A DNA stretch of 64,000 nt from DATLXU01 sp035575515 (GCA_035575515.1 DATLXU010000092.1:47735-111734), one strand, 5' to 3'; counted from the first letter of the stretch, positions 7,720 to 16,411 are shown. Program-made: numbers and translations. Notes: generated by a model not told the origin, from the sequence alone.

Positions 7720-9483
7720 ATGAGCAGCGATAAGGACACTCAATCAATTGAGCAGGCGCGTGAGCTGGCCGAGCGCGCTTATCAAGCGCAGAAAGTCCTC
7801 GCCACGTTCTCGCAAGATAAGATTGACGAGATAGTCGGCGCAATGGCTCGCGCGGCGCTCGAAGACGCCTACAGGCTAGGCGAGATGGCTCACATCGAAA
7901 CTGGCTACGGCATCGCGGCGGACAAGGCGACAAAAAACCGCTTTTCAGCAGAGCAGGTTTATAACTTCATCAAGCCGATGCGAACCGTAGGCGTGATTCG
8001 CCAGGCCGAGTCAATCATCGAAGTCGCGTCGCCGCGCGGTGTTGTCGCTGCAATCATTCCTTCGACCAATCCAACTTCAACGGCAATTTTCAAGATTCTT
8101 ATCGCGATCAAGGCGCGCGATGCCGTCGTGCTCAGTCCTCATCCGTCTGCGACGAACTGCATCAACGAGACTGCGCGGGTGATGCGCAAGGCGGGCGAGG
8201 CTGCGGGACTTCCAGCCGACGCAATCGGCTGCATGACAGTTGCGACCATCGAAGGCACGCAGGAGCTGATGAAACATAAGCGCACGGCCTTGATTCTCGC
8301 GACAGGCGGCATAGGACTTGTGCGCGCTGCGTATTCTTCGGGCAAACCAGCATTCGGCGTCGGACCGGGCAATGTGCCCGCTATGGTTGAGCGCACGGCT
8401 AACATCACTAAGGCCGTGAAGGATATTTTGACGGGCAAGTGCTTTGACAACGGAACAATTTGCTCATCGGAACAGGCTATAGTCGTTGAGCGTCCTGTTG
8501 ACTCGCAAGTGCGCGAGCGGTTGGAAGCCGAAGGCGCATACTTTTTGGATAAAGAGCAGCAAGCAGCTTTGGCGCGCGTCGTTGCGACTGCGACCAACAC
8601 GCTCAATCCGAAGATTGTCGGCAAGAGCGCAAACGTCATCGCTGATATGGCGGGGATAAAAATTCCAGACGGCACGCGAGCGATGGTCTGCGAGCTTGAG
8701 GGTGTGGGCCGCGATTATCCGCTTTCTATGGAAAAGCTCTCGCCGATACTTGCTTACTACGTCGTTGATTCACTCGCCGAAGGCAGCGACCGGTGCGCGC
8801 AGATACTTCGCTACGGCGGCATGGGGCACACAGCTTCGATTCACACCGAAAGCCGCGAGGCTGCGCGCGAGTATGGCGTGCGAATGCCTGTTTCGCGCGT
8901 AGTAGTGAACAGCCCTTCGACTCACGGCGCGATAGGGTTCACTACCGACCTTGAGCCTTCGATGACGCTTGGCTGCGGCTCGTGGGGCGGCAACGTTACT
9001 TCGGATAATATTTCGCCGCGCCACCTCGTTGATGTTAAGCGCATAGCTTTTGAGACCAAGCCAATCAACGTCGTTGCTGCGGAACGAACAACGGCGCGAG
9101 CGGCGTCGGGCGGCGTATCAGTTGACCGGGATGCGATTGCCGCGATGGTTGATCGCTTCCTCGCCGAGCGGCACATACACGGGCCGCAGCGCCAGGTTCA
9201 GCAGTCATCGCCGTTGCCCTCATCGCCCGCTTCGGTTGCTGAACAGCCGAGCAGTTGGGGAAAATCGAGTCAGGCAGGTTTGCCTGAGCAGCCAGCGCGT
9301 CAAGCGCCGCCGCCACAGACTGCCGCGACTAATGGCAAAGTTCAGGTTTACGATTTCGTCTGCGAAGAAGATGTGAAGCGAGCGATTGCTGCGCGCGAAA
9401 AGATTTATATCAACGGCAAGACCATCATCACGCCCGCAGCGCGCGAGCTTGGCGAGGAGCGTGATGTGTTTGCGCGGGCTTGA
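7720..9483 (+). CDS. CoA-acylating aldehyde dehydrogenase with BMC-targeting C-terminal extension (EutE/PduP-like)
   Basis: A 587-residue protein. Residues ~1-460 are an acylating aldehyde dehydrogenase of the AdhE-N/EutE/PduP group: IIPSTNPTSTAIFK, ATGGIGLVRAAYSSGKPAFGVGPGN split over the NAD region, and the catalytic Cys248 in GTICSSEQ. It converts an aldehyde plus CoA and NAD+ to acyl-CoA. After the catalytic body there is an amphipathic helix (DRDAIAAMVDRFLAERHI), a Pro/Gln/Ser-rich linker (about 490-535) and a final ~48-residue segment containing DVKRAIAAREK and TIITPAAREL. That last segment resembles the N-terminal stretch of EutQ, a BMC protein. The extension fits shell targeting. The partner is the BMC shell gene 126 bp upstream. 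Substrate chain length is unknown. Confidence 0.92.
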   Translation: MSSDKDTQSIEQARELAERAYQAQKVLATFSQDKIDEIVGAMARAALEDAYRLGEMAHIETGYGIAADKATKNRFSAEQVYNFIKPMRTVGVIRQAESIIEVASPRGVVAAIIPSTNPTSTAIFKILIAIKARDAVVLSPHPSATNCINETARVMRKAGEAAGLPADAIGCMTVATIEGTQELMKHKRTALILATGGIGLVRAAYSSGKPAFGVGPGNVPAMVERTANITKAVKDILTGKCFDNGTICSSEQAIVVERPVDSQVRERLEAEGAYFLDKEQQAALARVVATATNTLNPKIVGKSANVIADMAGIKIPDGTRAMVCELEGVGRDYPLSMEKLSPILAYYVVDSLAEGSDRCAQILRYGGMGHTASIHTESREAAREYGVRMPVSRVVVNSPSTHGAIGFTTDLEPSMTLGCGSWGGNVTSDNISPRHLVDVKRIAFETKPINVVAAERTTARAASGGVSVDRDAIAAMVDRFLAERHIHGPQRQVQQSSPLPSSPASVAEQPSSWGKSSQAGLPEQPARQAPPPQTAATNGKVQVYDFVCEEDVKRAIAAREKIYINGKTIITPAARELGEERDVFARA

Positions 9484-9528
9484 TCATCTTTTGTGTCGCC
9501 GATGAACAAAGGGCTATCTGGAGGGTTT

Positions 9529-9708
9529 ATGCAACTCGACATTACCGATCAGGAGAAGAATTACCTCTTGGAAGTGCTGGAAGCCAGCTACCACGATTTG
9601 ATGGTTGAGATAAATCGCACAGACGCGCTCGATTATAAAGAGATGCTGAGACATAAGCTCAACTTGCTGGATGGGCTGAGAAAGAAGCTCCAGAACGTCA
9701 ATCCCTGA
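9529..9708 (+). CDS. Small hypothetical helical protein
   Basis: A 59-residue protein I cannot name. It is charged and predicted all-helical: QEKNYLLEVLEASYHDLMVEI, a short turn at DALDYKEM, then LRHKLNLLDGLRKKL, a helical-hairpin pattern. GGAGGG sits just before ATG 9529; an alternative in-frame ATG at 9493 would add 12 residues without a ribosome site. It follows the aldehyde dehydrogenase by 45 bp on the same strand and may be its transcriptional neighbour, though nothing ties it to the compartment. Confidence 0.55.
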   Translation: MQLDITDQEKNYLLEVLEASYHDLMVEINRTDALDYKEMLRHKLNLLDGLRKKLQNVNP

Positions 9709-9838
9709 TCGCGTGAAATCCCCCATATTTGGTCCGCTCTTCCGGTAATCATTCCCTGCGAACAATGATGCCTCGACATCGTATATTGTCCTTCAAGAGA
9801 TTTTTCAGACGGATTTTCATTCGATGAGGACTGCGTGT

Positions 9839-10348
9839 ATGAGTAAAGAAGTTAACTTCTACCGGCGCTTATTTGACTACGAAAAAGATGCTCACAGCAA
9901 GGTGCTCGCGTCGTTGCGCGCTGCCGCTAACGACAAACAATTCTTGCCTGAGTTTCATAAAGCAGTCGAGTTGTTCGGACACATTGTGGCCGCGCGACGG
10001 CTGTGGTTGTATCGCTTTGGCAAATTGAGCGAAGAGCCGCGCGAGTTCTTTCCTAACGGACTGTCGCTCGATGCGCTCGAAAAGTCTATAGAAGAAACGC
10101 AATCTCTGTGGGCAAAATATTTTGAGCTGCTCGATGAAGCGGAGCTTGCTCGCGTCTTTGAGTACAGGAGCCTTGAAGGGCCGCGCTTTCGCAACAGCAT
10201 CGAAGACGTTCTGATACAGCTCTTCGGCCACTCGTTGTATCATCGCGGGCAAATAGCTATGCTTCTTCGTTCGTGCGGCGCTGAGCCGGCAACTACGGAT
10301 TTCGTTTACTGGACGCGCGAGCCGCTTCCCAATGAATGGGACCTTTGA
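9839..10348 (+). CDS. DinB/YfiT-like four-helix-bundle protein
   Basis: A 169-residue protein with the DinB-like pattern: an early helix ending in FGHIVAARRLWL, and a late helix LFGHSLYHRGQIAMLL holding the characteristic HxxxHRGQ. The His residues of these helices form the metal site in this superfamily (S-transferase or unknown hydrolase activity). The start at 9839 is favoured over 9824 because GAGGA lies at 9826-9830, 8 nt upstream. It appears monocistronic; no specific reaction can be assigned. Confidence 0.8.
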   Translation: MSKEVNFYRRLFDYEKDAHSKVLASLRAAANDKQFLPEFHKAVELFGHIVAARRLWLYRFGKLSEEPREFFPNGLSLDALEKSIEETQSLWAKYFELLDEAELARVFEYRSLEGPRFRNSIEDVLIQLFGHSLYHRGQIAMLLRSCGAEPATTDFVYWTREPLPNEWDL

Positions 10349-10445
10349 GATAAATCTTTTCCATTTGACCTCCTTCAATCAGGCTTGACCGGATAGAGCA
10401 AGTGTGAAATACATCTATCCTGAAATTCTATATGGAGGGAAGCGA

Positions 10446-10769
10446 ATGGCTTACACATATAACGAGTTAAAGCATAAGACTGTCGGCGAGCTGCGCGACA
10501 TAGCCGCCAACGTCGAGCACGAAGCGTTGCAAGGGTACACGCAACTGAACAAAGAGCATTTGCTCGTTGCGCTCTGCAAGGCGCTCAACGTTGACATGCA
10601 CGAGCACCACGAAGTGAAGGGAATCAACAAGAGCGAAATCAAAGCGAAAATAAGAGAGTTGAAAAGGAGGCGCGACGAGGCGCTTGCCGCGCACGATCAC
10701 GCGCAACTTAAGGACGTGCGGCGCAGGATTCATCATCTTAAAAGACAGATTCATAAAGCGACTGTTTGA
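10446..10769 (+). CDS. Rho N-terminal (SAP-like) domain small protein
   Basis: A 107-residue protein. Residues ~6-48 resemble the Rho_N domain found at the start of transcription termination factor Rho (KTVGELRDIAANV, GYTQLNKEHLLVALCKAL), a small helical nucleic-acid-binding fold. The rest (about 58-107) is a strongly basic helix rich in Lys, Arg and His (IKAKIRELKRRRDEAL; VRRRIHHLKRQIHKATV). There is no ATPase domain, so this is not Rho. A strong GGAGGG precedes ATG 10446, making it preferable to the ATG at 10404. A DNA- or RNA-binding role is likely but the target is unknown. Confidence 0.72.
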   Translation: MAYTYNELKHKTVGELRDIAANVEHEALQGYTQLNKEHLLVALCKALNVDMHEHHEVKGINKSEIKAKIRELKRRRDEALAAHDHAQLKDVRRRIHHLKRQIHKATV

Positions 10770-10933
10770 AGTTCCGCGACTGGACCAGAGCCTGCGAGTA
10801 AAGAATCAGGCTGCACTGTTGCTGTTTGCGGAGCAGATACCCGGACGCTCGCGAGATAATCGCGGGCTTTGCGCATTAATTCAGTAAACGAGACCCTGGC
10901 ACGATAGGGCCGGAAGGGAAGGAGATAATCTCA

Positions 10934-12412
10934 ATGGACTCAAGACTGCTGAGATACTTTGCAGCGGTCATCGCGTTGTTGTGCGCGGCGACTGCGGCCA
11001 CAGCCGACGTAAAGGTTAAAACGAAAACGACGGTCGGCGGCCAGAGCTTTGAAGGCACAACCTACATAAAAAAGACGCGCCAGAGAAGCGAGCAGAATTT
11101 CGGCCCCGTGAGCATGGCGACCATCACACAATGCGACCTTCGCCGCTCGATAATGATAAACGAAAAGGCGAAGACGTACATCATCACCCCGTTCGGCACG
11201 CCTGATTCAACATCGGCGCAGGCTCCCGCTGCTGAAGGCCCGAAGCCAAAATCAGAACCAACTCGCCGTGGCGGGATCATCACCTTCACAAACAACGTGG
11301 TTGATACAGGCGAGCGCAAACAGATGTTCGGGCTGACCGCTCGCCATTTGAAGATCACGATGACCACAGAGTCCTCGCCCGACGCGTGCAATCCGGCGAA
11401 GATGAAGATGGAAATGGACGGCTGGTACGTTGATTTCGAATACAGCTTTGATTGCGAGATGAGCCGCGCGCAGGTTGCATCGAATCTGCAACGACACAAA
11501 CCCGACTGCGTTGATGAGTTTCGATTTAAGACAACAGGCACGGGAAAGCTAGGGTACCCGCTCATCCAAACGATGATAATGTACGACGACAATGGGCGAG
11601 AGGTGTCGAGGATAACGATTGAGACGGTCGAGCTAAGCACGGCGACGCTTGACCCTGCATTGTTTGATATTCCCGCAGGCTATACGGAAGCCAAAAACAT
11701 TCAAGAGCTTTACACCGGCTCGATAATGTCTTCTTTGCCTTCGATGTCGGCGCGCAAATCTTCAAGGGAAGAGGCGGCTACGGCTTCGACTCCAAGCGCG
11801 ATGCCGAGCACAGCAAACGCGGCGACGAACATTCCAGGACTGACTTCCGCAAGCGCGCCCAAAAAAGAAGGCGCGATTCGCATAGGGCTTGTCATGCCCA
11901 AAGCGCAGATGAGCGACGGTGTGAACGCGATGGTTGCGGCTGAGGCGGTGCGCAACACCTTTGCGCGCGATTTGAACAGGCCGACGGTTGAAGTCATCGC
12001 GCTCAACGCGAGAGCGCCGCAGCAGGCGATTGATGAGGCGAAGCAAAGCCAGTGCGATTACGTGCTATTCTCCGGCTTGACTCAGAAGAAAGGCGGCGGC
12101 GGGATGTTTGGCAAGATTGCGGGAAACATCGGCGGCGCAGTCGCGTCAACTATTCCTTATGGCAGCAGCACGGGCGGGGCCGCAGCGCGAGCCGCCGCTG
12201 CGACTGCGATTTACACGACGGCTGAGATTGCCGCATCGGTCAAGGCGAAAGATGAAATCACGCTCGACTACAGGCTCGAAACAACCGACGGCGCGGCGAA
12301 GCCTGTCATTGAAACAAGCGGCAAAGCCAAAGCGAAATCTGACGGCGAAGATGTTATAACTCCGATGATTGAAAAGGCTGCGACAGCGATTCTCGCCGCC
12401 GTCAAGAAATAG
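10934..12412 (+). CDS. Secreted two-domain hypothetical protein
   Basis: A 492-residue protein with a signal peptide (about 1-24, cleavage after ATAATA). Residues 25-260 resemble DUF4412-like secreted domains: repeated short beta-strands, RQRSEQNFGP and ITQCDLRRSIMINEKAKTYII, with Cys residues spaced for disulphides. After a Ser/Ala/Pro-rich linker (about 275-315), residues 318-492 form a second alpha/beta part (IRIGLVMPKAQM; SQCDYVLFSGL) with a Gly/Ala-rich hydrophobic stretch at about 400-435. AAGGGAAGGAG precedes the ATG. The function is unknown; an envelope location is the only firm inference. Confidence 0.75.
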   Translation: MDSRLLRYFAAVIALLCAATAATADVKVKTKTTVGGQSFEGTTYIKKTRQRSEQNFGPVSMATITQCDLRRSIMINEKAKTYIITPFGTPDSTSAQAPAAEGPKPKSEPTRRGGIITFTNNVVDTGERKQMFGLTARHLKITMTTESSPDACNPAKMKMEMDGWYVDFEYSFDCEMSRAQVASNLQRHKPDCVDEFRFKTTGTGKLGYPLIQTMIMYDDNGREVSRITIETVELSTATLDPALFDIPAGYTEAKNIQELYTGSIMSSLPSMSARKSSREEAATASTPSAMPSTANAATNIPGLTSASAPKKEGAIRIGLVMPKAQMSDGVNAMVAAEAVRNTFARDLNRPTVEVIALNARAPQQAIDEAKQSQCDYVLFSGLTQKKGGGGMFGKIAGNIGGAVASTIPYGSSTGGAAARAAAATAIYTTAEIAASVKAKDEITLDYRLETTDGAAKPVIETSGKAKAKSDGEDVITPMIEKAATAILAAVKK

Positions 12413-12462
12413 GATTCAGTGCTTCGTAGGCTTCTTTGTGAGCTTTTAACTCGAAGGCTGAA

Positions 12463-12540
12463 AAAGACTAAGGGCGCGAAGATTTACAAACAGATTGTCT
12501 CGGTTAACACGCCTTGTGAATCTTCGCGCCCTTAGTCTTT
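12463..12540. terminator. Perfect 22-bp inverted repeat between convergent genes
   Basis: AAAGACTAAGGGCGCGAAGA (plus TT) at 12463-12484 is exactly complementary to 12519-12540. The loop is 34 nt. T-rich flanks exist on both sides, so it can serve as a bidirectional terminator for the converging genes ending at 12412 (+) and 12563 (-). The long loop also fits an intergenic repeat. Confidence 0.65.
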
Positions 12541-12562
12541 GCTTCGTCAGCAGATTACGGCT

Positions 12563-13618
12563 TTATTGATTCTTCACGCTGCTTTGGTCAGGCGTGCGCG
12601 GAGAAGCGACATAGCCGTTGCGGGTGCGCGCAACCAGACGGCGATTGCCCGCGTTGATTGCGACTTTGACGGATCGGAACGTGCCGTCTTTCTTTGAGTT
12701 GGTTGGATAGTAGCCGATAGAATACTGCGTGCGGAGATCGGTCGAAATCTGCTGCGCTATTGCATGCACGTCCGAAAGCTCTTTCGGGAAGAAAGCCTTG
12801 CCGCCGGTCTCTTCCGCAAGTTTATTCAGAAGGCTTTCAGCTTTATCTTTCGGACTCTTCTTGAAGAGTCCCCCGTCTTTTTCCAGATCGTTCGTGAAGC
12901 CTATCAGATAAACCTGCACGTCAGTCTCGCGCAAATGATCGACAACTTCATTGAACTTGTAATAGCTGTCCTTATCGAGACCGTCGGTCACAAGGATTAT
13001 GGCTTTGCGCCGGTTATGCCCTTCTTTGCTCGCGTAGTCGGCCCCAAGATAGAGCGCATCGAGCATGGCAGTTTGCCGCGAAGCTATCAATCCTTGCAGC
13101 GTGTCAATCACATCGTCAATGTTCGTCGTGAACTCTTCGAGCAGCTCAGGCTGATCTTTGAACTCTATCACAGCGATCTCGTCATCCTTGCGGCTCTCTT
13201 TGACCAGATTGACCGATGCTTTGATGACTGTGTCGAGCTTCGCCCGCATCGAGCCTGACGTATCAATTGCGAAGACGAGCGACACGGGAACCTGCTCGCG
13301 GCTAAAGAATTCAATCTTCTGCGGCACCTTGTCTTCCGTCACCTGAAAGTTATCCTGCGTGAGGTCCATGACGGGCTTGTTCGATGGGTCAACAACGGTG
13401 ACGTCCAGGACGACGAGTTCTGCGCCAATACGGAAAGGCGTCTGATCGTCTTTGTCTTCTTGGTCCTGCTTCTGTTCGGGCTTTTGCATCTTCGGTTTTT
13501 CGCGCTGCTGGTCATCGTGCGCGTCGTTTTGTCCGAATGTGTTTATTGAAAAGCCGCCCGTTAAAAGGCTCAGGGCTAAGACCACAACTGCTACTGCTCG
13601 GCTCGATACTGATTTCAT
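12563..13618 (-). CDS. Secreted VWA protein, VWFA-related acidobacterial type (paralog 1)
   Basis: A 351-residue protein with a signal peptide (about 1-30), a Gln/Lys/Asp-rich spacer (40-60), a beta-sandwich segment (LDVTVVDPSNKPVMDLTQDNF), then a von Willebrand A domain with an intact MIDAS D119-T-S-G-S. Later strands read AIILVTDGLDKDS and DVQVYLIGFTNDL. The C-terminus has the TQYSIGYYPTN motif typical of this acidobacterial family, which is found in secreted proteins of unknown ligand. Its paralog lies about 220 bp away on the same strand. It is probably exported and binds a protein or glycan in a metal-dependent way. Confidence 0.9.
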   Translation of the reverse strand: MKSVSSRAVAVVVLALSLLTGGFSINTFGQNDAHDDQQREKPKMQKPEQKQDQEDKDDQTPFRIGAELVVLDVTVVDPSNKPVMDLTQDNFQVTEDKVPQKIEFFSREQVPVSLVFAIDTSGSMRAKLDTVIKASVNLVKESRKDDEIAVIEFKDQPELLEEFTTNIDDVIDTLQGLIASRQTAMLDALYLGADYASKEGHNRRKAIILVTDGLDKDSYYKFNEVVDHLRETDVQVYLIGFTNDLEKDGGLFKKSPKDKAESLLNKLAEETGGKAFFPKELSDVHAIAQQISTDLRTQYSIGYYPTNSKKDGTFRSVKVAINAGNRRLVARTRNGYVASPRTPDQSSVKNQ

Positions 13619-13838
13619 ACTGAAATTCTACTCCGCGCTCTTGAATTTGAAAATAGGCGTAAGATGTCAGCCTGCATCTGCCGGTGAGTCTCTGACACCT
13701 GAAAGCTAGGATGCGGGCGCACGCGCGACCCGTTGCCGGAAGAACGCGAGCGGAGGTGAGGTTTGCGTCTTAATTATCGGGGGCGGTCGGCGAGCGCAGA
13801 GGCAACGATCTTGTAAAGGAGACTCTGTGCGTCGCCCG

Positions 13839-14900
13839 TTACTTCTTAAATGATTGATAGCCGTCGCGGTACGTGAGCGACAGCCGGCCAAGCCCGCGCG
13901 GCGGATTCACCTTGACCTGCACCTTGTGCCATTTGGCCGGGCTGTCTGTATCGGTCGGGTAAAAGCCTATGCTGTATTGGTGGCGAAGCTCAAGCGCGAT
14001 TCGCGTGCAGATTTCGATAAGCTCAGGCTCGTTGTAAGCATTCGGGAAGAACGCACGCCCGCCCGTCATTCGGGTTATCTCTTCGAGCACGCCGCGCCCA
14101 AAGCCCGCGAGCGAATCCGAAGCCGGGTCCGTAATACCAATCGCATAAATCTGAACGTCGGCCTCTTTGACGCGGTTGCGAAGCTCTTTGTACGTGTAGC
14201 GGCTGTTGTTGTCCTGACCGTCGGAGATTATCAGCAGGGCTTTCTTGTTGTGGCGGCCCTGCTGCACTTTTTCGACCGCAAGGTAGGCCGCGTCGTAGAG
14301 CGCAGTGGAGCCTTTCGGCGCGACGAACATCAGGTGGCTGACGACTTGGTCGCTTGAGGTGGTGAAGTCCTGCACGAGCTTGGCGCGATCATTAAATCCA
14401 ATTAAAAAGAAGTCATCGTCGTCGTGCGAGGTTTCGATGAATCGCTTGAGCGCGCGGATTGAGCGATTGATCCGCTCTTTCATCGAGCCGGAAACGTCAT
14501 AAACGATTCCGAGCGAGACCGGCGCATCGTCGTCTGTGAAGTGGGCAATCTGCTGTTTCACCTTGTCGTCAAAGACTTCGAAATGGTCTTTGCCAAGCCC
14601 TGTGACGAACCTTCCGTAGGGATCAGTTACGCTGACCGTGACGTTGACGATTTCCGTTTTGAGCTGGACCTTGTCGGTTTGCGATGAGTCTGAGGCTTTC
14701 AGAGTCTCAGCCTTTTTCGGAGAGGTTTTGTCATCTGCGGCTGACTTGTATGTGGTATCAACGACGCTGGCTTTGGCAGGTTCTCCGCTCGATGGTTGCG
14801 GCGCAGGCTTTGAATCTTGCTGAGCTTTTGCGCCTTGAAACGGGGAAACCGAGACGACCAGAAAGGTGATGAGAGTTGCGCACGCGAGTTTGATTTTCAT
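13839..14900 (-). CDS. Secreted VWA protein, VWFA-related acidobacterial type (paralog 2)
   Basis: A 353-residue protein with the same architecture as its neighbour: signal peptide (1-26, ending AKAQQ), a low-complexity spacer to ~75, an N-terminal strand module (VTVSVTDPYGRFVTGLGKDHFEVF), a VWA domain with MIDAS D135-V-S-G-S, ALLIISDGQDNNSRY, and the family end HQYSIGFYPTD. I chose ATG at 14898-14900 because it opens a normal signal peptide and has AGAGG upstream. The next upstream start would add 23 polar residues. The pair probably arose by tandem duplication. Confidence 0.9.
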   Translation of the reverse strand: MKIKLACATLITFLVVSVSPFQGAKAQQDSKPAPQPSSGEPAKASVVDTTYKSAADDKTSPKKAETLKASDSSQTDKVQLKTEIVNVTVSVTDPYGRFVTGLGKDHFEVFDDKVKQQIAHFTDDDAPVSLGIVYDVSGSMKERINRSIRALKRFIETSHDDDDFFLIGFNDRAKLVQDFTTSSDQVVSHLMFVAPKGSTALYDAAYLAVEKVQQGRHNKKALLIISDGQDNNSRYTYKELRNRVKEADVQIYAIGITDPASDSLAGFGRGVLEEITRMTGGRAFFPNAYNEPELIEICTRIALELRHQYSIGFYPTDTDSPAKWHKVQVKVNPPRGLGRLSLTYRDGYQSFKK

Positions 14901-15310
14901 GGCTCTTGCCTCTTGCCTTTCAATGGGCTTGAAAGGCTGACCGGTGAAGCCCAGTTCTGGATGATTCACTCACCGGGCATCAGGCCGTTTGCGCTGCCGC
15001 CCTAACTCTTTGTCTATCGAAGCTGATACGTAGCTGATCGGAACAATCAGCCAGTGCAACTACGCTCCCCATGCCCCTTGCTCGTCCAACGTCCTCATTC
15101 TATCCCCATTCATTTTCGTAGGCAAGTCATCATTTATAATTTGCTTCTTGCCTCATGTCATCTGCCATTGATTCACCCGAAAAAGAATTACCAATAGGGG
15201 ATAAAGGGCGAAGGACAAAGGATAAAAGACCATGCTATATTCAGCCTTTCTGATGATGGAAGCAAACAGCAGGTTTGCGAGGCTGTTCGATCGTTTGAGA
15301 GGCGAAAGAG
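14901..15310. other. Intergenic region between divergent VWA gene and pdxJ
   Basis: About 410 bp without a convincing gene. It must hold the divergent promoters. The only structure I see is a one-sided run of 7-nt-periodic purine words (AGGGGAT, AAAGGGCG, AAGGACA, AAGGATA) at 15196-15231. Confidence 0.5.
15196..15231. repeat. 7-nt-periodic short tandem repeat, single arm
   Basis: Five degenerate heptamers of the form AAGGRYA follow each other about 80 bp upstream of pdxJ. No complementary arm was found nearby, unlike the hairpin copies elsewhere in the window. Confidence 0.5.
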
Positions 15311-16054
15311 ATGATTCGACTGAACGTAAATATTGACCACATAGCGACGATAAGACAAGCGCGCAGGACGTTCGAGCCGAGCGTGGTTGCGGCTGCGGCT
15401 CTTGCCGACATTGCGGGCGCAAGCGGCATAACGGTTCACCTTCGCGGCGACCGCCGACACGTTCAAGACGAAGATGTGCGCGTGCTGCGCTCGGTCGTGA
15501 AGACTCATCTGAATCTGGAAATGGCGGCGACTGATGAGATGATAAACTTCGCACGCGAGGTCAAACCCAACACGGCGACGCTTGTGCCTGAACGAGCCGA
15601 TGAGATTACGACCGAAGGCGGCCTTGACGTTCTGTCGCGCGAAGAAGAGATTCGCCGCGCCGTTGGTTCAATCAACGAGGCTAGCATTCTTGTGAGCATA
15701 TTCGTTGATCCGGACCTTGCTCAGATTGAAGCCTCGCACAGAGTCGGCGCGCGGCAGATCGAGATATGCACGGCGACCTACGCGGATCTGACCGACCCGA
15801 CCAGACATTCGGAAGCAGGGAAGGTTGAAGAAGAACTCGCGCGAATTTCCGAATGCGCCGCCCGCGCAGGCGAACTCGGCTTGCAGGTAGCCGCTGGTCA
15901 CGGCCTGACCTACCGCAACGTTGCCGCGATTGCTCAGATATATCCAATCGAAGAGTTGAACATAGGCCACAACATCGTCGCGCGCGCGGCTCTCGTTGGA
16001 ATGGAGCGAGCCGTGCGCGAGATGATTGCAGCGATAAATGGCCGATTGATTTGA
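15311..16054 (+). CDS. pdxJ: Pyridoxine 5'-phosphate synthase PdxJ
   Basis: A 247-residue protein matching PdxJ in length and sequence: RLNVNIDHIATIRQARR at the N-terminus, GITVHLRGDRRHVQDEDV, LNLEMAATDEM, GARQIEICTATYAD, AAGHGLTYRNV and ELNIGHNIVARA. It condenses 1-deoxyxylulose 5-phosphate with 3-amino-2-oxopropyl phosphate to give pyridoxine 5'-phosphate in the DXP-dependent vitamin B6 pathway. Catalytic Glu and His residues lie in the conserved EMA and HLRGDRRH segments. It stands alone on its strand, with GAAAGAG before the ATG. Confidence 0.97.
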   Translation: MIRLNVNIDHIATIRQARRTFEPSVVAAAALADIAGASGITVHLRGDRRHVQDEDVRVLRSVVKTHLNLEMAATDEMINFAREVKPNTATLVPERADEITTEGGLDVLSREEEIRRAVGSINEASILVSIFVDPDLAQIEASHRVGARQIEICTATYADLTDPTRHSEAGKVEEELARISECAARAGELGLQVAAGHGLTYRNVAAIAQIYPIEELNIGHNIVARAALVGMERAVREMIAAINGRLI

Positions 16055-16084
16055 TACGGGCTTTGATTGATTTGCGAACAAAAA

Positions 16085-16114
16085 ATCCGCGCGACGTCGA
16101 GGTATCGCGCGGAT
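16085..16114 (-). terminator. Rho-independent terminator acting on the minus strand
   Basis: The stem ATCCGCGCGA (16085-16094) pairs perfectly with TCGCGCGGAT (16105-16114) around a 10-nt loop. On the minus strand the hairpin is followed by TTTTTTG, so it terminates transcripts coming from ddl and the small ORF at 16133-16315. On the plus strand there is no T-run after the stem. Confidence 0.75.
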
Positions 16115-16132
16115 AAAGCGTAAGGAGAAAAC

Positions 16133-16315
16133 TCAGTCTAAAGAGAAAACAACCCTGCCCACTTGCTCGATAATGACTTGTCCCGGTCGGAAAACTGCCG
16201 CAATCGTTAAATCAATGTTCAGCGCGAACGCACCCTCTTGAACATCACATACGAAAAGACCGTTTTCGCTCTCTAACCGGAAGCGACCTCTGTGATTGCA
16301 AGCAGAGGGCCACAT
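16133..16315 (-). CDS. Possible small hypothetical protein downstream of ddl
   Basis: A 60-residue ORF. The main reason to keep it is position: a minus-strand intrinsic terminator begins 19 bp after its stop, and ddl lies upstream on the same strand, so the region is transcribed in this direction. Its residues alternate as in beta-strands (FRLESENGLFVCDVQEGAFALNI split in two, then VIIEQVGRVVFSLD). I recognise no family and see no clear ribosome site. It may simply be the 3' untranslated region of the ddl transcript. Confidence 0.35.
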   Translation of the reverse strand: MWPSACNHRGRFRLESENGLFVCDVQEGAFALNIDLTIAAVFRPGQVIIEQVGRVVFSLD

Positions 16316-16411
16316 CTAAATCTTTGATAATAAATCAGCGGGTCCGGCATCTGGGGTTTATTTCATCATGGGTAGTTGGGCCACTGTTCAAGCTCGCCAC
16401 AGGGGGAACAG

